From assembly GCA_020636095.1 (NCBI GenBank), contig JACJYN010000005.1, forward strand, positions 372,001 through 436,000: a DNA stretch of 64,000 bases, read 5' to 3'. Positions 16,581 through 26,311 of this stretch are shown here, piece after piece; within the stretch, counting starts at the first letter, position 1, and every line of letters starts with the position of its first letter. Under the pieces are notes generated by a model, which was not told the origin of the DNA, made no database searches, and saw only the letters and a list, made by a program, of their open reading frames with translations. The DNA comes from Lewinellaceae bacterium. Lineage in GTDB: Bacteria > Bacteroidota > Bacteroidia > Chitinophagales > Saprospiraceae. The position numbers and the translations under genes are program-made.

Positions 16581-18272
16581 ATGAAAAACAAGCAGTTTAC
16601 GCCAAAGCTGTTCTCTCTGATTGCGACAGGCATCTCCCGAAAGCAAGTCATGAGGGATATTTTATCAGGGATCATAGTTGGCATTGTCGCCCTTCCCCTG
16701 GCCATTGCATTTGCCATTGCTTCGGGTGTTTCTCCGGATAAAGGGCTGGTTACCGCCGTTATTGCCGGATTGATCATTTCCGCTTTAGGGGGAAGCAGGG
16801 TGCAGATCGGCGGCCCCACCGGGGCCTTTATTGTTATCGTGTACGCCATCGTTCAGGATCATGGGGTAAGCGGGCTGACGATAGCCACCTTTATGGCCGG
16901 TTTTCTGATTATCGGCTTTGGGCTGGCCCGGTTGGGCGACCTGTTGAAGTTCATTCCCTATCCTTTGATTGTCGGCTTTACCAGTGGTATTGCGCTGATC
17001 ATTTTTTCATCTCAGATAAAGGATTTTTTAGGCCTTTCCATCGATACTTTGCCTGCCAATTTTATTGAAAAGTGGAGGGTGTATTTTGAAAATTTCACCC
17101 AGGTAAATTGGTATGCCTTTGTTATCGCTTTAGCCACGGTTTTTATAAGCCTGAACTTTTATCGCATTACTACCAAAATACCGGGCTCCGTCGTTGCCAT
17201 TTTGTTGAGTACATTAGCCGTTCTTCTATTCAAGCTGCCGGTGGAAACGATCGAGACCCAATTTGGCCAAATCCCCAACCGCATTCCCTTACCCAGTATC
17301 CCGAAAGTAGATTTCAATACAATCAAAGCCCTCATTCAGCCTGCTTTTGCCATTGCTTTTTTAGGGGCTATAGAGTCTCTGCTATCCGCAGTGGTGGCGG
17401 ATGGCATGATTGGTGGGCGCCATCGGTCTAATATGGAGTTGGTGGCGCAGGGCACGGCCAATATATTTTCGGCGGTATTTGGCGGCATTCCGGCTACCGG
17501 CGCCATCGCCCGCACGGCGACCAATATCAAAAACGGCGGGCGCACCCCGATCGCCGGCATTATACATGCCCTGGTGCTGCTGCTGATTATGTTGCTATTT
17601 GCACCTTTAGCCAAGCTCATACCCCTGGCCACACTGGCCGGTATCCTGGTGGTAGTGGCCTGGCACATGGGGGAATGGCATCTATTTGTCACCATGCTGA
17701 AAAGCAACCGAAAGGACGTCATCATCCTGCTCACCACTTTTTTGCTTACCGTTATTTTTGACCTGGTCATCGCTATTGAAATAGGCGTGGTGCTCTCCAG
17801 TTTCTTCTTTATGAAGCGAATGAGCGATTCTCTGATCATTCGCAATTCCGTCGATATTCTTGGCGAGCAAGCTGAAAATGGGGATGAATCCTTTGAGGAA
17901 GAGGCCCTTACCGTTCCGAAAGGGGTTGTCTTGTACGAGATTCACGGGCCGTTGTTCTTTGGCGCCTCCCAGAAGTTTCAGGATACCCTGCTGAATCTTC
18001 ACCAGAAGCCGGAAATCCTGATACTGAGGATGCGGAATGTGCCTTTTATGGACGCCACCGGCGCCTACCACTTGAAACAACTAGTCAAACATTTAAAGTC
18101 CCAAAATATAGAAATACTGTTATCCGGAGTAGGAGAAGAAGTGAAAGAAGAATTAGAAAAATCCGGTTTTCACGAACTGGTAGGCAGGGCCAATATGCTG
18201 AGCGATATTCAGGAAGCGCTTAAAAAGTCAAGAGAAATATTGAAGCTTAAACGCAATAAAACCAAAGCGTAA
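16581..18272 (+). CDS. SulP-family anion (bicarbonate or sulfate) transporter with STAS domain
   Basis: The 563-residue inner-membrane transporter has the SulP membrane domain (about residues 25-410, ten or more hydrophobic helices, with ALPLAIAFAIASGVSPDKGL and GGPTGAFIVIVYAI) and a C-terminal STAS domain (about 440-550, with ILRMRNVPFMDATGAYHL). A beta-carbonic anhydrase gene follows 60 bases downstream on the same strand. SulP plus carbonic anhydrase pairs usually take up inorganic carbon, so bicarbonate is the more likely substrate; sulfate cannot be excluded by sequence. Confidence 0.88.
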   Translation: MKNKQFTPKLFSLIATGISRKQVMRDILSGIIVGIVALPLAIAFAIASGVSPDKGLVTAVIAGLIISALGGSRVQIGGPTGAFIVIVYAIVQDHGVSGLTIATFMAGFLIIGFGLARLGDLLKFIPYPLIVGFTSGIALIIFSSQIKDFLGLSIDTLPANFIEKWRVYFENFTQVNWYAFVIALATVFISLNFYRITTKIPGSVVAILLSTLAVLLFKLPVETIETQFGQIPNRIPLPSIPKVDFNTIKALIQPAFAIAFLGAIESLLSAVVADGMIGGRHRSNMELVAQGTANIFSAVFGGIPATGAIARTATNIKNGGRTPIAGIIHALVLLLIMLLFAPLAKLIPLATLAGILVVVAWHMGEWHLFVTMLKSNRKDVIILLTTFLLTVIFDLVIAIEIGVVLSSFFFMKRMSDSLIIRNSVDILGEQAENGDESFEEEALTVPKGVVLYEIHGPLFFGASQKFQDTLLNLHQKPEILILRMRNVPFMDATGAYHLKQLVKHLKSQNIEILLSGVGEEVKEELEKSGFHELVGRANMLSDIQEALKKSREILKLKRNKTKA

Positions 18273-18332
18273 GAACAATCAATCTAAGAAATTGTTTGAA
18301 GAAAATAGTATTACTACTAAAACTGAATAGCT

Positions 18333-18974
18333 ATGCCTGAAACGTTTAAAGAATTACTCAAAGGAAACCAGAATTGGGAAAGGAATGTCCTGAAAATGGA
18401 TCCTGATTTTTTCGAAAAATTATCCTCCGGGCAAGCACCCCAATTTTTGTGGATAGGGTGCTCCGACAGCCGGGTGCCCGCCACGGAAATCACCAATGCC
18501 ATGCCAGGGTCCATCTTTGTCCAGCGGAACATCGCCAACATGGTGATCCATACGGATGTGAACTTGCTAAGCGTCGTTTTCTTTGCCGTCAAAGAGCTGA
18601 AAGTCAAGCACATCATCGTGTGCGGGCACTATGGCTGCGGTGGCGTTAAAGCGGCGATGAGCAATAAAAATTACGGGTTTCTCAACAACTGGTTGAGGCA
18701 CATCAAAGACGTGTATCGCTTGCACCAGGACGAGCTGGACGCCATCGAAGACGAAAACAAAAGAGCGGACCGGTATGTAGAACTCAATATACAGGAGCAG
18801 GTGAATAACCTGTCTAAGGTATCTTTTATTCAGGAAGAGTGGGAGGAGGGAGAATTTCCCTATATCCATGGATGGGTCTATAGCCTCAAGGATGGTTTGC
18901 TGAAAGACCTGGGAGTCACCAGCAACAATGCGGAAAAACTGGATCAGGTTTTCCAGTACAACACCAGGACATAA
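18333..18974 (+). CDS. Beta-class carbonic anhydrase
   Basis: The 213-residue zinc enzyme interconverts CO2 and bicarbonate. Zinc ligands Cys43, His99 and Cys102 and the Asp45/Arg47 dyad are visible in CSDSRVP and CGHYGCGG. No signal peptide, so it is cytosolic. Its position behind the SulP gene suggests it equilibrates the bicarbonate brought in by that transporter, or hydrates metabolic CO2 such as that made by the CO dehydrogenase about 10 kb away; the latter is speculation. Confidence 0.95.
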   Translation: MPETFKELLKGNQNWERNVLKMDPDFFEKLSSGQAPQFLWIGCSDSRVPATEITNAMPGSIFVQRNIANMVIHTDVNLLSVVFFAVKELKVKHIIVCGHYGCGGVKAAMSNKNYGFLNNWLRHIKDVYRLHQDELDAIEDENKRADRYVELNIQEQVNNLSKVSFIQEEWEEGEFPYIHGWVYSLKDGLLKDLGVTSNNAEKLDQVFQYNTRT

Positions 18975-19228
18975 TCCAGGTGGAATAGGGTAGGGGGCCG
19001 GGGAAAAATAACTTCTTCATTTGAAATGGCGCCCTGCCTGGCTTGCGGCGAACAGGCAGGCTTTTATGCCAGGCTGCGTTGCCCGATCGGTTATTCAGCG
19101 TTGCTCCCTCCTCGCACCCCTGCCTGCCCGGCCGCTTGTCCAGGGGGTGTGTAGAAAGGCCGAAAGTAGACAACCCGCCTGCCGGCCAGGCGGGCACAGC
19201 AGGCGGGCTGTCAAACTATTCTCTTTTC
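18975..19228. terminator. GC-rich hairpins between convergent genes
   Basis: This 254-base gap separates the carbonic anhydrase gene from a convergent aminotransferase gene. It contains several GC-rich inverted repeats, the best being cccgcctg (19174-19181) with caggcggg (19187-19194), followed by another gcaggcggg copy. It probably ends both transcripts, although no T-run follows. No ORF here is credible. Confidence 0.4.
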
Positions 19229-20395
19229 TCAACCCCGAAAACAAGCCACCAACTGTTCCAGGTCCCTCTTGTCATTATATAAATGGCAGGATATCCGCAC
19301 TGCACTACCCCTCAGGGAAACGAATACCTTCCGTTCCTGGAAGGCTTCTTTTAGTCGTCCCAAATCCACCCTTTCCGGCAGGCGCACACCCACCAGATGA
19401 TGCGCGCGGTAAGCTGCCGGCTCCACCCGGCAGCCCAGTTCCGACAATTGCTGCAAGGGCTCACGCATCAGTTCCCGGCAGTAGGCCTGTATGTTGGGTA
19501 CGCCCCATTCAAGCAGTTGTTGCAGGGCGCGCAGTTGCATGGGCGCCAGTATGAAGTTACTCTGTTCGCCCACCGAATAGCGCCCCGCCAGCGGCTGATA
19601 GGCGGGCTGGTAGTTCACCAGGTTCCTGAAATCCTCGCTGTGCAGCCGGTTGATCCAGTTTTCCTCAATCGGGATGCCGTCGTCAAAGGCAGGGCCGAAG
19701 TAGGCCAGGCCGAGGCTGTAAGGGCCCATCAGCCATTTGTAACCGGCGCAGATGAGCGCGTCGGGTTGAATCTCCTGCACATCGAAGGGCAGGGCGCCTA
19801 CCGACTGGGTGCCATCTACCACCAGCCAGGCGCCGACTTCGGTGGCCCGGCGCCGGATGGCCTTCAGGCCGAAGAGCGTGCCATCGGCCCAATGCACGTG
19901 GCCCAGGGTAACCAAAGCGGTGCGCTCATCGATAGCCGCCAGGATGCGTTGGTTCCAGGCTTGGCAGCGCGGCATGTCCGTGGGCGCGGGCACGAAGCGC
20001 AGTTCCGCCCCTTTTTCCTCCGCCAGCCGCTGCCAGGTGTAGACGTTGCTGGGAAACTGTTCTTCCACCAGCACGATATTGTCTCCGGCCTGAAGCTTCA
20101 GGTTTCGGGCGGCGATGGCCAGGCCGTAGGAGGCCGAAGGGATGACGGCAATGCGGTTGGGGCTGCCGGCATTCACCAGTTGGGCGAAGGCCTGCTTGAG
20201 TTGCTGCACCGGTTCGAAAAAATGAGGAATTTCGATTTCATAAGGGCGGCTCTTCCTCTGCACGCCGTCGTACCCGGCCTGCTCCACGCTTTTGGGCAGG
20301 GGCGACATGTAGGCGCCGTTGAGGTAGGCTATTTCGTCAGAGATGGAAAAGAGATGTTTTTGGCAGTGGAGCATGATTGTGGGTATTGGAAGCAT
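19229..20395 (-). CDS. Class V aminotransferase-fold PLP enzyme
   Basis: The 388-residue protein belongs to the fold-type I, class V group (cysteine desulfurase, isopenicillin N epimerase and kynureninase relatives). The N-terminal AYLNGAYMSPLPKSV is the family opening. The PLP-binding Lys is in CAGYKWLMGPYSLGLAYF near residue 235, preceded by the Asp/Thr motif VVDGTQSVGALPFD. No active-site Cys loop typical of NifS/IscS desulfurases is seen, so desulfurase activity is doubtful. The start may instead be the internal MLHCQKH seven codons later. A second class V enzyme lies at 46952. Confidence 0.82.
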   Translation of the reverse strand: MLPIPTIMLHCQKHLFSISDEIAYLNGAYMSPLPKSVEQAGYDGVQRKSRPYEIEIPHFFEPVQQLKQAFAQLVNAGSPNRIAVIPSASYGLAIAARNLKLQAGDNIVLVEEQFPSNVYTWQRLAEEKGAELRFVPAPTDMPRCQAWNQRILAAIDERTALVTLGHVHWADGTLFGLKAIRRRATEVGAWLVVDGTQSVGALPFDVQEIQPDALICAGYKWLMGPYSLGLAYFGPAFDDGIPIEENWINRLHSEDFRNLVNYQPAYQPLAGRYSVGEQSNFILAPMQLRALQQLLEWGVPNIQAYCRELMREPLQQLSELGCRVEPAAYRAHHLVGVRLPERVDLGRLKEAFQERKVFVSLRGSAVRISCHLYNDKRDLEQLVACFRG

Positions 20396-20594
20396 TACCT
20401 TACCCTGCCTATTCCTCAGGGTTGGTAAGACGAACCCGATGTTGTTGTTCTCCCGATGGCAATGGGGATTTTACACCAGGCAAAACACGGCTCAAAGCTC
20501 AGCAGCTTGATTTTAGAGTTCCAAACCCCTGAATTCTGTTGTCCTTGAAATCACCTGCTTTATAATTAAAACGAAACAGTTTCTTAGAGTTATT

Positions 20595-21127
20595 TTAACC
20601 TTCTCCCTTGACCTTTGCCTCCAATTCCCGGATGATGGCTTGTACCCGCTCCACCGGCATATCCGCCAACTCGGCGATTTCCTCCGGAGACATACTTTTT
20701 TGCCAGCCGCGGGTAACTACGATCCGTTCTTTTTCATTGAAGGCTTCTTCTCTGCCCTCTTCTTTGCCTTCTTCTTTGCCTTTCTTATAGAGAAAGTCTG
20801 ATCTGACATCGTACGTTACCGGCATATCTTCAATAGTTTTAATTGTTAGTTCATGCAATTTACGCAATCCAGACATTACATTCAATTGGCGAATGTATTT
20901 CTGTAGGGAAAGCTCGCCTTTCACCACTTTTTGCAGCCGTTCCACGATAGAACGTATGGCAGCCTCCGGCGGTTTATTTTTGAAATTTGCGAGGATGGCC
21001 AGCACTATGACCTCCGGAACCTGGCTACTCAACAGTTGCTCATAATCCAACCGCCCGAAATCGACCAATTCAAAGCCAGTAAACAGATGATCTTATCGTA
21101 CTTATTGGCTTCTTTTTTGGAGTCCAT
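20595..21127 (-). pseudogene. Rpn/PD-(D/E)XK transposase-like nuclease remnant with internal deletion
   Basis: The C-terminal half of an Rpn-family protein is intact: GFELVDFGRLDYEQLLSS, PEVIVLAILANF, a helical region and the Lys/Glu-rich KGKEEGKEEGREEAF tail before a short HTH-like end. Just upstream, in another frame, MDSKKEANKYDKI matches how such proteins begin. The ~150 residues expected between them, which carry the nuclease core, are missing and the frames no longer agree. It therefore reads as an internally deleted, inactive copy. The isolated C-terminal ORF would need a TTG start at 21068. Confidence 0.7.
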
Positions 21128-21434
21128 GTTGTAAGAAAGCAAAAAAGCCTTTGTTGTGCAACAAATTAGTTTGATTTAAACAAATTATGTTGAATTTTTT
21201 TGTTTTTACACAAAAAGGATTGCTCCGCTTATATATGTATTTTTTACTCTGTTGTTCTGAAAAGACGCCTTGAATACCCATAGTCTGTCTCTACATCCGG
21301 GTAAACACGGCGGAAAACCATAATACGATGGGCAGGCCTCACATCCAGAATGTAAAAAGGTGAAAACATCCACCTTCGCCACCACCTTCGCCAAAGCTTC
21401 GGTGCTCGGAGAAGGCTACGGCGGACAGAGAAAT

Positions 21435-22246
21435 CTAACGGCCCGACCTGGCAAGACGAAAACCGATAACGCTGCTACGGGCGTCCGGGTTGAAGATGAT
21501 GCGATCGGCGCAACGGGCGTCGACGGGTCTGTATTCCCACGAACCGCCACGAAGATTTCGGGAGGAGCCGCTTTCCGGGCCTTTGGGGTCCTGAGCATTA
21601 TTGCTTTTCTTGTAGTATTCGCCGCCGCCCCAGTCCCAGCACCATTCCCAGACGTTGCCGCTCATATCGTACAGGCCGAGGCTGTTGGGGGCGAAGCTGC
21701 CTACTTCTTTAGTCTTTAGCCGATATACCCCTTCTTTGGAATAGGGTTCCTTGTATTGGGCGCTACCATTAAAATTGATCTCTTCAGGGTCGGCGATATC
21801 CTTCCCATTGCCAAAACGCACTTTCTCGCCTCGCTGCCGGGCAGCGTATTCCCATTCCGCTTCGGTGGGGAGGCGGTAGCCATTCAACGAAAAATCACAA
21901 TAATTTTTTTCGATTTCTTTTTGGCCTTTAATAAGCCCGAAAAAAGATTTCTCCTCAATCATTTCCTTTTTTCTTTGAAAGCAAGGCTCAAGCCCTTCCT
22001 GCTTACTGCGCCAATTGCAGTATTCCAACGCATCATTCCAGTTCACATTAATCACTGGTTGGCGGCCGCGGCCCCAGCCATTGTCGCTTGGCCAGCCCCG
22101 TTTGGTAGCTGCGCAGAAGGCGTCATATTCCTCGAAGGTAACTGCAAAGGCGCCCAGGTAGAAGTCACTGACGGTAACCGTGTGAACCGGTTGCTCACCA
22201 TTACCACCATCCCTAATTTATCCCCCATCTCAAAGGAGCCTAACCC
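21435..22246 (-). pseudogene. FGE-sulfatase (SUMF1/EgtB-type) domain protein, frameshifted at N-terminus
   Basis: The 206-residue C-terminal part is a clear formylglycine-generating-enzyme-like fold: NVNWNDALEYCNWRS, GYRLPTEAEWEYAAR, MSGNVWEWCWDW, RNLRGGSWEY and the ending GFRLARS. Reading upstream in the same frame extends it through HTVTVSDFYLGAFAVTFEEY until a stop. The expected preceding SFEMGDK sequence (22214-22237) sits in another frame. So a single frameshift near 22210 breaks the gene, by decay or by a sequencing error. The catalytic Cys pair of true formylglycine enzymes is not evident, as in many bacterial paralogues. Confidence 0.7.
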
Positions 22247-22465
22247 AGGTGAATGAGAAAGTAGTGGCATTCTATTCCGCCTACTACTTCGAACATATCC
22301 AAAGAATTGAACAAGCTTCCAGGCTACTCGAGAACAGTATGCAACCCCTAAAACAAGCCGGAGAAGGAGAGTACAAAAAAGGGTGACTTCCTCAAGAAGG
22401 GGCGGGGTGATGGACGATGTACGGGCGAACGCAGGGGCTGGACATGTATGGTGTACCAGCCGGCC

Positions 22466-22521
22466 CGTTGCTTTTTCCGGCTGCGCCCGGCCCCCACATC
22501 GCCCAGCCGGAAAAAGCAACG
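22466..22521 (-). terminator. Long inverted repeat after the phosphoesterase-barrel gene
   Basis: cgttgctttttccggctg (22466-22483) is perfectly complementary to cagccggaaaaagcaacg (22504-22521), an 18-base stem with a 20-base loop, starting 7 bases beyond the end of the minus-strand gene at 22528. It probably stops or stabilises that transcript; there is no T-run, so the mechanism is uncertain. The remaining gap to the FGE remnant holds only weak traces of coding sequence. Confidence 0.6.
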
Positions 22522-22527
22522 AAAATA

Positions 22528-25500
22528 CTAAAAGAAGAACGCCCCCGTGATGTTGACCCTGTTGGCCTTATTATCCCCCCGAAACATAATGGCATTAACC
22601 ACAAACATATCGAAGGGGCTGAACCACAAGCCGCCGCCGTAGGCGTAATGCCAGGTATCGGACTCCTCCTCATCCAGCCAGACCCTGCCGTGGTCGAAGC
22701 CGGCGGAAATGCCCAGTGAGAAAGGCAGCGTCGCATTGGAAGAGCTGATCAGCTTCAGGCGCAGGTCGATATTCTGGTAGAAAGCAGTTGTTCCGACAAA
22801 GCGGTTGCGGCGGAAGCCGCGGAAGTTGGCGTCCGGCCCCGGCCCGCTGAGCATCGCCCCCTGGTAAAATTCGTACTCATTGGTGAAGCGGTGTTGAAAG
22901 CCCAGGCGGGTGGCAAAGACCAGGTTGCGGGCCCGGTCGAGGTTCTGATAAGCGGAGAAGGAGGCGTTCAGATAGGGGAAGCTCTTGTCCACGTCATTCA
23001 ACTGGTGCTTATAGCCGACATCCAGGAACAAGCCGATGCCGCGGGCAGGCAATGCAATGTTGTCCAGGTTGCGATAGTCCAGCATCATCCGAAACCCCAG
23101 CAAGTCCTGGCCGTTAAAAAACGTATCGCCCAGTTCATCTCCGACTATGTCGATGTAGCGGCCTTCAGTCCGCTCAATGCCAAAAGATTCGAAAGTAGGG
23201 CCGATCAGGAATCGGGACTGGCTGTTGAGCCGGCGGCCGATTGAGGGGATAAAACGATACAAGCGCTGGCGGACGCGGTTGTAATCCAGGTTGCCGTCGT
23301 CTATTTCCGCCTCCAGGTTCTCACTGTCGTTACCCATACCGTAGAAGTTGATCGAATAGAGCGGAGTTTGCACCAGGCCGTCCAGCGAAAACTCCCACTT
23401 GCCGAACAAATCTATGAACTCGCTGGAATATTCGATGGAAAAACCGCCGGTGGCGAGGGCATAGCTGGCTTTGAGGTTGTGCTGGGACGCGAATGGTGAT
23501 TTTTTAAAACCATAAGCGGTATATTGTCCGAACAACCCCACCAGCAGTCCGTCATCGGGGTTGAAACCGATGGAAGGCAGTGTGCTGAAATAGTTGAAAC
23601 TGTGGTCGATGGTGCGCCGGTTGTACATGTTGTATTTAGGGTCTTTTTTAAATTTGGCGATTGATTTCTGCCCTAACTCCACCTTGTTGTCTTCCTTGTT
23701 TGTATCGTAATAGATCACCCGATTGCCATCTTCCCGGACCTCTGATTTATCGATAAAGGTATCTTTGCCCAGGCCGCCGACCACCCGGATCAGGATCGCC
23801 TTCTCAGACTGGCCGGAGATTTCGAAAATATCGTCGTCATCCAGGCCGTAGAGGATGATCTCTTTGGTTTCATTGATATCGAAGGTGCGGCCGAAGAAGA
23901 GAAACTCCTTTTCTCCCTTGTCGTTGGTATCGTAAACGCGAAGGCGGGTTTTTCCCCCGGGCAGTCGCTCTACGGTGAACAAATCCTTTTCGGATGTGCC
24001 GATCACTTCTACTTTTTTAGCGATGTATTGGTAATACGCGCGGGCCATTTCCAGGAGGTTATCCCGCCGGGCTTTCACCTTGCGGACGATCTCATCTCCG
24101 TTGAGCGCGTAAACGGCCGGCGGCCAGCTCTCCCGGAAGGCCGCTTCAATGCGCTCGTCGGTCGCCGCAGCCTGTATGCGTCGAACTTCTTCCTCCCAGG
24201 TGCTCCAGTCTGCCCCGGAGAGGAAGTTGTGGTCAAAATGCCGGGCATTGTAGATTTGCCATTGTATGCGCCGGGTCTTGTCTTTAAAGATCATCAGCTT
24301 TTTGATGTCGGGAGCACTGCCCCGGGCAATGCCGAGCAGCAGGCCGTCGTACTTGCAGAAAGCCTGGTCGCGATCTCGGGGAATGGGGCGGTAATATTCG
24401 TATTTGCCCTCGTCGATCTCGGCCCACCGCCATTGGTCGTCGTGGCGGTCCCAGTCGCCGATCAGCACATCGAAGAGGCGGGAACGCACCACCCAGCGGT
24501 AGTCGATCAGCCGGTCGTGTTTGCCCAGCACCTCGTCCAGCATATCGGTAGTGGAAAGAATCTCTTTGGAATTGCCGAATTGAGGCGTATCGCTCCAGAC
24601 ATCATCGTCGGGGCGTTCTTCGAGCAGGTACAGCGAATTGGCAAATTCGTCGTTGTAAATATCCAATTCCCGCTGGGCGGGAAGATAAACCAGTTGAGGG
24701 TCGGTATAATAGATGCCTACCGCGTCGGCCAGTTTGGCGGCGGGGATGGCGGACAAGGGGTGAGAAGCGCTGAAATTGTCTCTGACCACCTCTGTCACAA
24801 AGGATTCGTTGAAGGGATAACCCAGGGTCCGGGAGGGGTCTTTATCGATAGACCGGACGACGTACTGCTTGCCATCTTTGGTTTCGAGGCGAAGCGAGTT
24901 GGTTTGGTAGCCTCCTCCTCTCTTTACGGGTTTCACCCCTCCTTTGAATTCTTCGAGTTTGAGGGTAGGCACCTTCACTACTGCATTATACGCATCCCGG
25001 TAGTGTTCTCCCCAAAAGAAGTCCCATAGCTTTCCTTTTTTAAAATCAATCTGGCTAATGGGTATTTCCAGGCTATCGGGAATGGGGGGAAAGTCGTCGG
25101 GCACTTCTTCCACGATGTCCGGCAGGGGCCCCTTTACCTGTTTGCGGAATACCACCCGGCCAGTACCGCCATCCCCTTCCGGAGTCCAGTATTGAATCCA
25201 GGCCGAGCCATCTTCGTAAAAATCCAACTGGGCGAACCCACGGTGGCCGTAGGCGAATTCCGTGCCTTTGCCCAGGCGGGACGGGCTTTTTTTAGAACCG
25301 GCGCCACTGACGACGAAGAACTGCTCGTCCTGCTCGGTATACTGCAAGTTGTGCTCATGGCCGGAGGCGATGAAAAAGTTGCCGTTCTTGCGGGCGGCAC
25401 TAATGATGATATTCGCCAACTCCCGGTATTTGGGGTGGCTGGCGTCCTGAGGATGGCCAACGGTGCCTCTCAGAAACTGAACTACCGACCCCAGCACCGG

Positions 25501-26283
25501 CAGCGGAATCCAAAGATTATCATTGATGTCCGTCAACGGAAAGAGATGCTGTTTGAAGGTGAAATCGCCACCGTGGGGCCCATTGGTATAAGGGGGATGG
25601 TGCAAAGCAATGATCATATTTTTATTGCGGTTGCCTTTAATGGCCTCTTCGACGTACTCCTGGAATACATCGCGGCTTTTCACTTCGCAACCATCGTTGA
25701 TCTCGGTATGGCCATCCCAGTCCTCCAGGTACCATTGGGAGTCGATCAGGACCAGGACCAGGTTGTCGGTCAGTTCCACTTCGACCGGATCTCCACAGCC
25801 CGGCTCGGGCAGCACTACATCTTTTCTGTCCAGGTACTTTTCAATGAACCTTTTCTGCCGCTTCACCCCATCCAGCCCATACTCATACCAGTCGTGGTTG
25901 CCGACAATGAAATTGATCTTCCCTTCATATCCTTTGAGGACATCCAACTGGGCTTTAAGGCGAGTCTCATCAGCGGCCCGGTCCGGCCCATCTTTAGGCG
26001 CCAGGCCGTTGGGGTAGATATTGTCCCCCAGGTAAAGCACGGCGCTGTTCTTGCCGGCTTGCCGGAGCTTTTTCCCCAGCAGGATCAGGGCCGGAGAGGT
26101 TTTGCCATCCACCAGTTCCCCTGCGTCGCCGACCAGAAAAACGGAATGCTCGAGCGCCAGTTCCGGGTTGGGCGAATCAGCCTCCCAACCCTGGGCTTCC
26201 CGGGAATAATGGAGTTTGTAATCGGCGCAGGAATTCAGTAATAAGACGCCGATGATCAACAGGTATCCTTTGAAGGTTTTCAT
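22528..26283 (-). CDS. Lipoprotein calcineurin-type phosphoesterase fused to an outer-membrane beta-barrel
   Basis: This 1251-residue protein starts with a lipoprotein signal (LLIIGVLLLNSC, Cys19). The N-terminal metallophosphoesterase domain (about residues 45-330) has the metal motifs VGDAGE, YLGDNIYPNG, GNHDWYEYG, ALHHPPYTNG and ASGHEHNLQY. A middle region with DRHDDQWRW and DRDQAF resembles a kinase-like or unknown domain. The last ~400 residues form a surface-antigen (BamA/TamA-like) barrel ending NRVNITGAFFF, with terminal Phe as expected for outer-membrane insertion. An upstream ATG at 26463 would remove the signal from the N-terminus, so 26283 is taken. Its substrate is unknown; the domain likely faces the periplasm or the surface. 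Confidence 0.82.
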   Translation of the reverse strand: MKTFKGYLLIIGVLLLNSCADYKLHYSREAQGWEADSPNPELALEHSVFLVGDAGELVDGKTSPALILLGKKLRQAGKNSAVLYLGDNIYPNGLAPKDGPDRAADETRLKAQLDVLKGYEGKINFIVGNHDWYEYGLDGVKRQKRFIEKYLDRKDVVLPEPGCGDPVEVELTDNLVLVLIDSQWYLEDWDGHTEINDGCEVKSRDVFQEYVEEAIKGNRNKNMIIALHHPPYTNGPHGGDFTFKQHLFPLTDINDNLWIPLPVLGSVVQFLRGTVGHPQDASHPKYRELANIIISAARKNGNFFIASGHEHNLQYTEQDEQFFVVSGAGSKKSPSRLGKGTEFAYGHRGFAQLDFYEDGSAWIQYWTPEGDGGTGRVVFRKQVKGPLPDIVEEVPDDFPPIPDSLEIPISQIDFKKGKLWDFFWGEHYRDAYNAVVKVPTLKLEEFKGGVKPVKRGGGYQTNSLRLETKDGKQYVVRSIDKDPSRTLGYPFNESFVTEVVRDNFSASHPLSAIPAAKLADAVGIYYTDPQLVYLPAQRELDIYNDEFANSLYLLEERPDDDVWSDTPQFGNSKEILSTTDMLDEVLGKHDRLIDYRWVVRSRLFDVLIGDWDRHDDQWRWAEIDEGKYEYYRPIPRDRDQAFCKYDGLLLGIARGSAPDIKKLMIFKDKTRRIQWQIYNARHFDHNFLSGADWSTWEEEVRRIQAAATDERIEAAFRESWPPAVYALNGDEIVRKVKARRDNLLEMARAYYQYIAKKVEVIGTSEKDLFTVERLPGGKTRLRVYDTNDKGEKEFLFFGRTFDINETKEIILYGLDDDDIFEISGQSEKAILIRVVGGLGKDTFIDKSEVREDGNRVIYYDTNKEDNKVELGQKSIAKFKKDPKYNMYNRRTIDHSFNYFSTLPSIGFNPDDGLLVGLFGQYTAYGFKKSPFASQHNLKASYALATGGFSIEYSSEFIDLFGKWEFSLDGLVQTPLYSINFYGMGNDSENLEAEIDDGNLDYNRVRQRLYRFIPSIGRRLNSQSRFLIGPTFESFGIERTEGRYIDIVGDELGDTFFNGQDLLGFRMMLDYRNLDNIALPARGIGLFLDVGYKHQLNDVDKSFPYLNASFSAYQNLDRARNLVFATRLGFQHRFTNEYEFYQGAMLSGPGPDANFRGFRRNRFVGTTAFYQNIDLRLKLISSSNATLPFSLGISAGFDHGRVWLDEEESDTWHYAYGGGLWFSPFDMFVVNAIMFRGDNKANRVNITGAFFF

Positions 26284-26311
26284 AGTATGGACAGTAGGTT
26301 TTGCATGCATT

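Noticed and set aside
22252..22384. Short plus-strand frame resembling the C-terminus of a TolC/CusA-type efflux protein
   Set aside because: Too short and too weakly similar to list as a gene; kept only as part of the gene-remnant finding.
24028..25029. 333-codon plus-strand frame inside the phosphoesterase-barrel gene
   Set aside because: Antisense shadow of a gene with clear domains.
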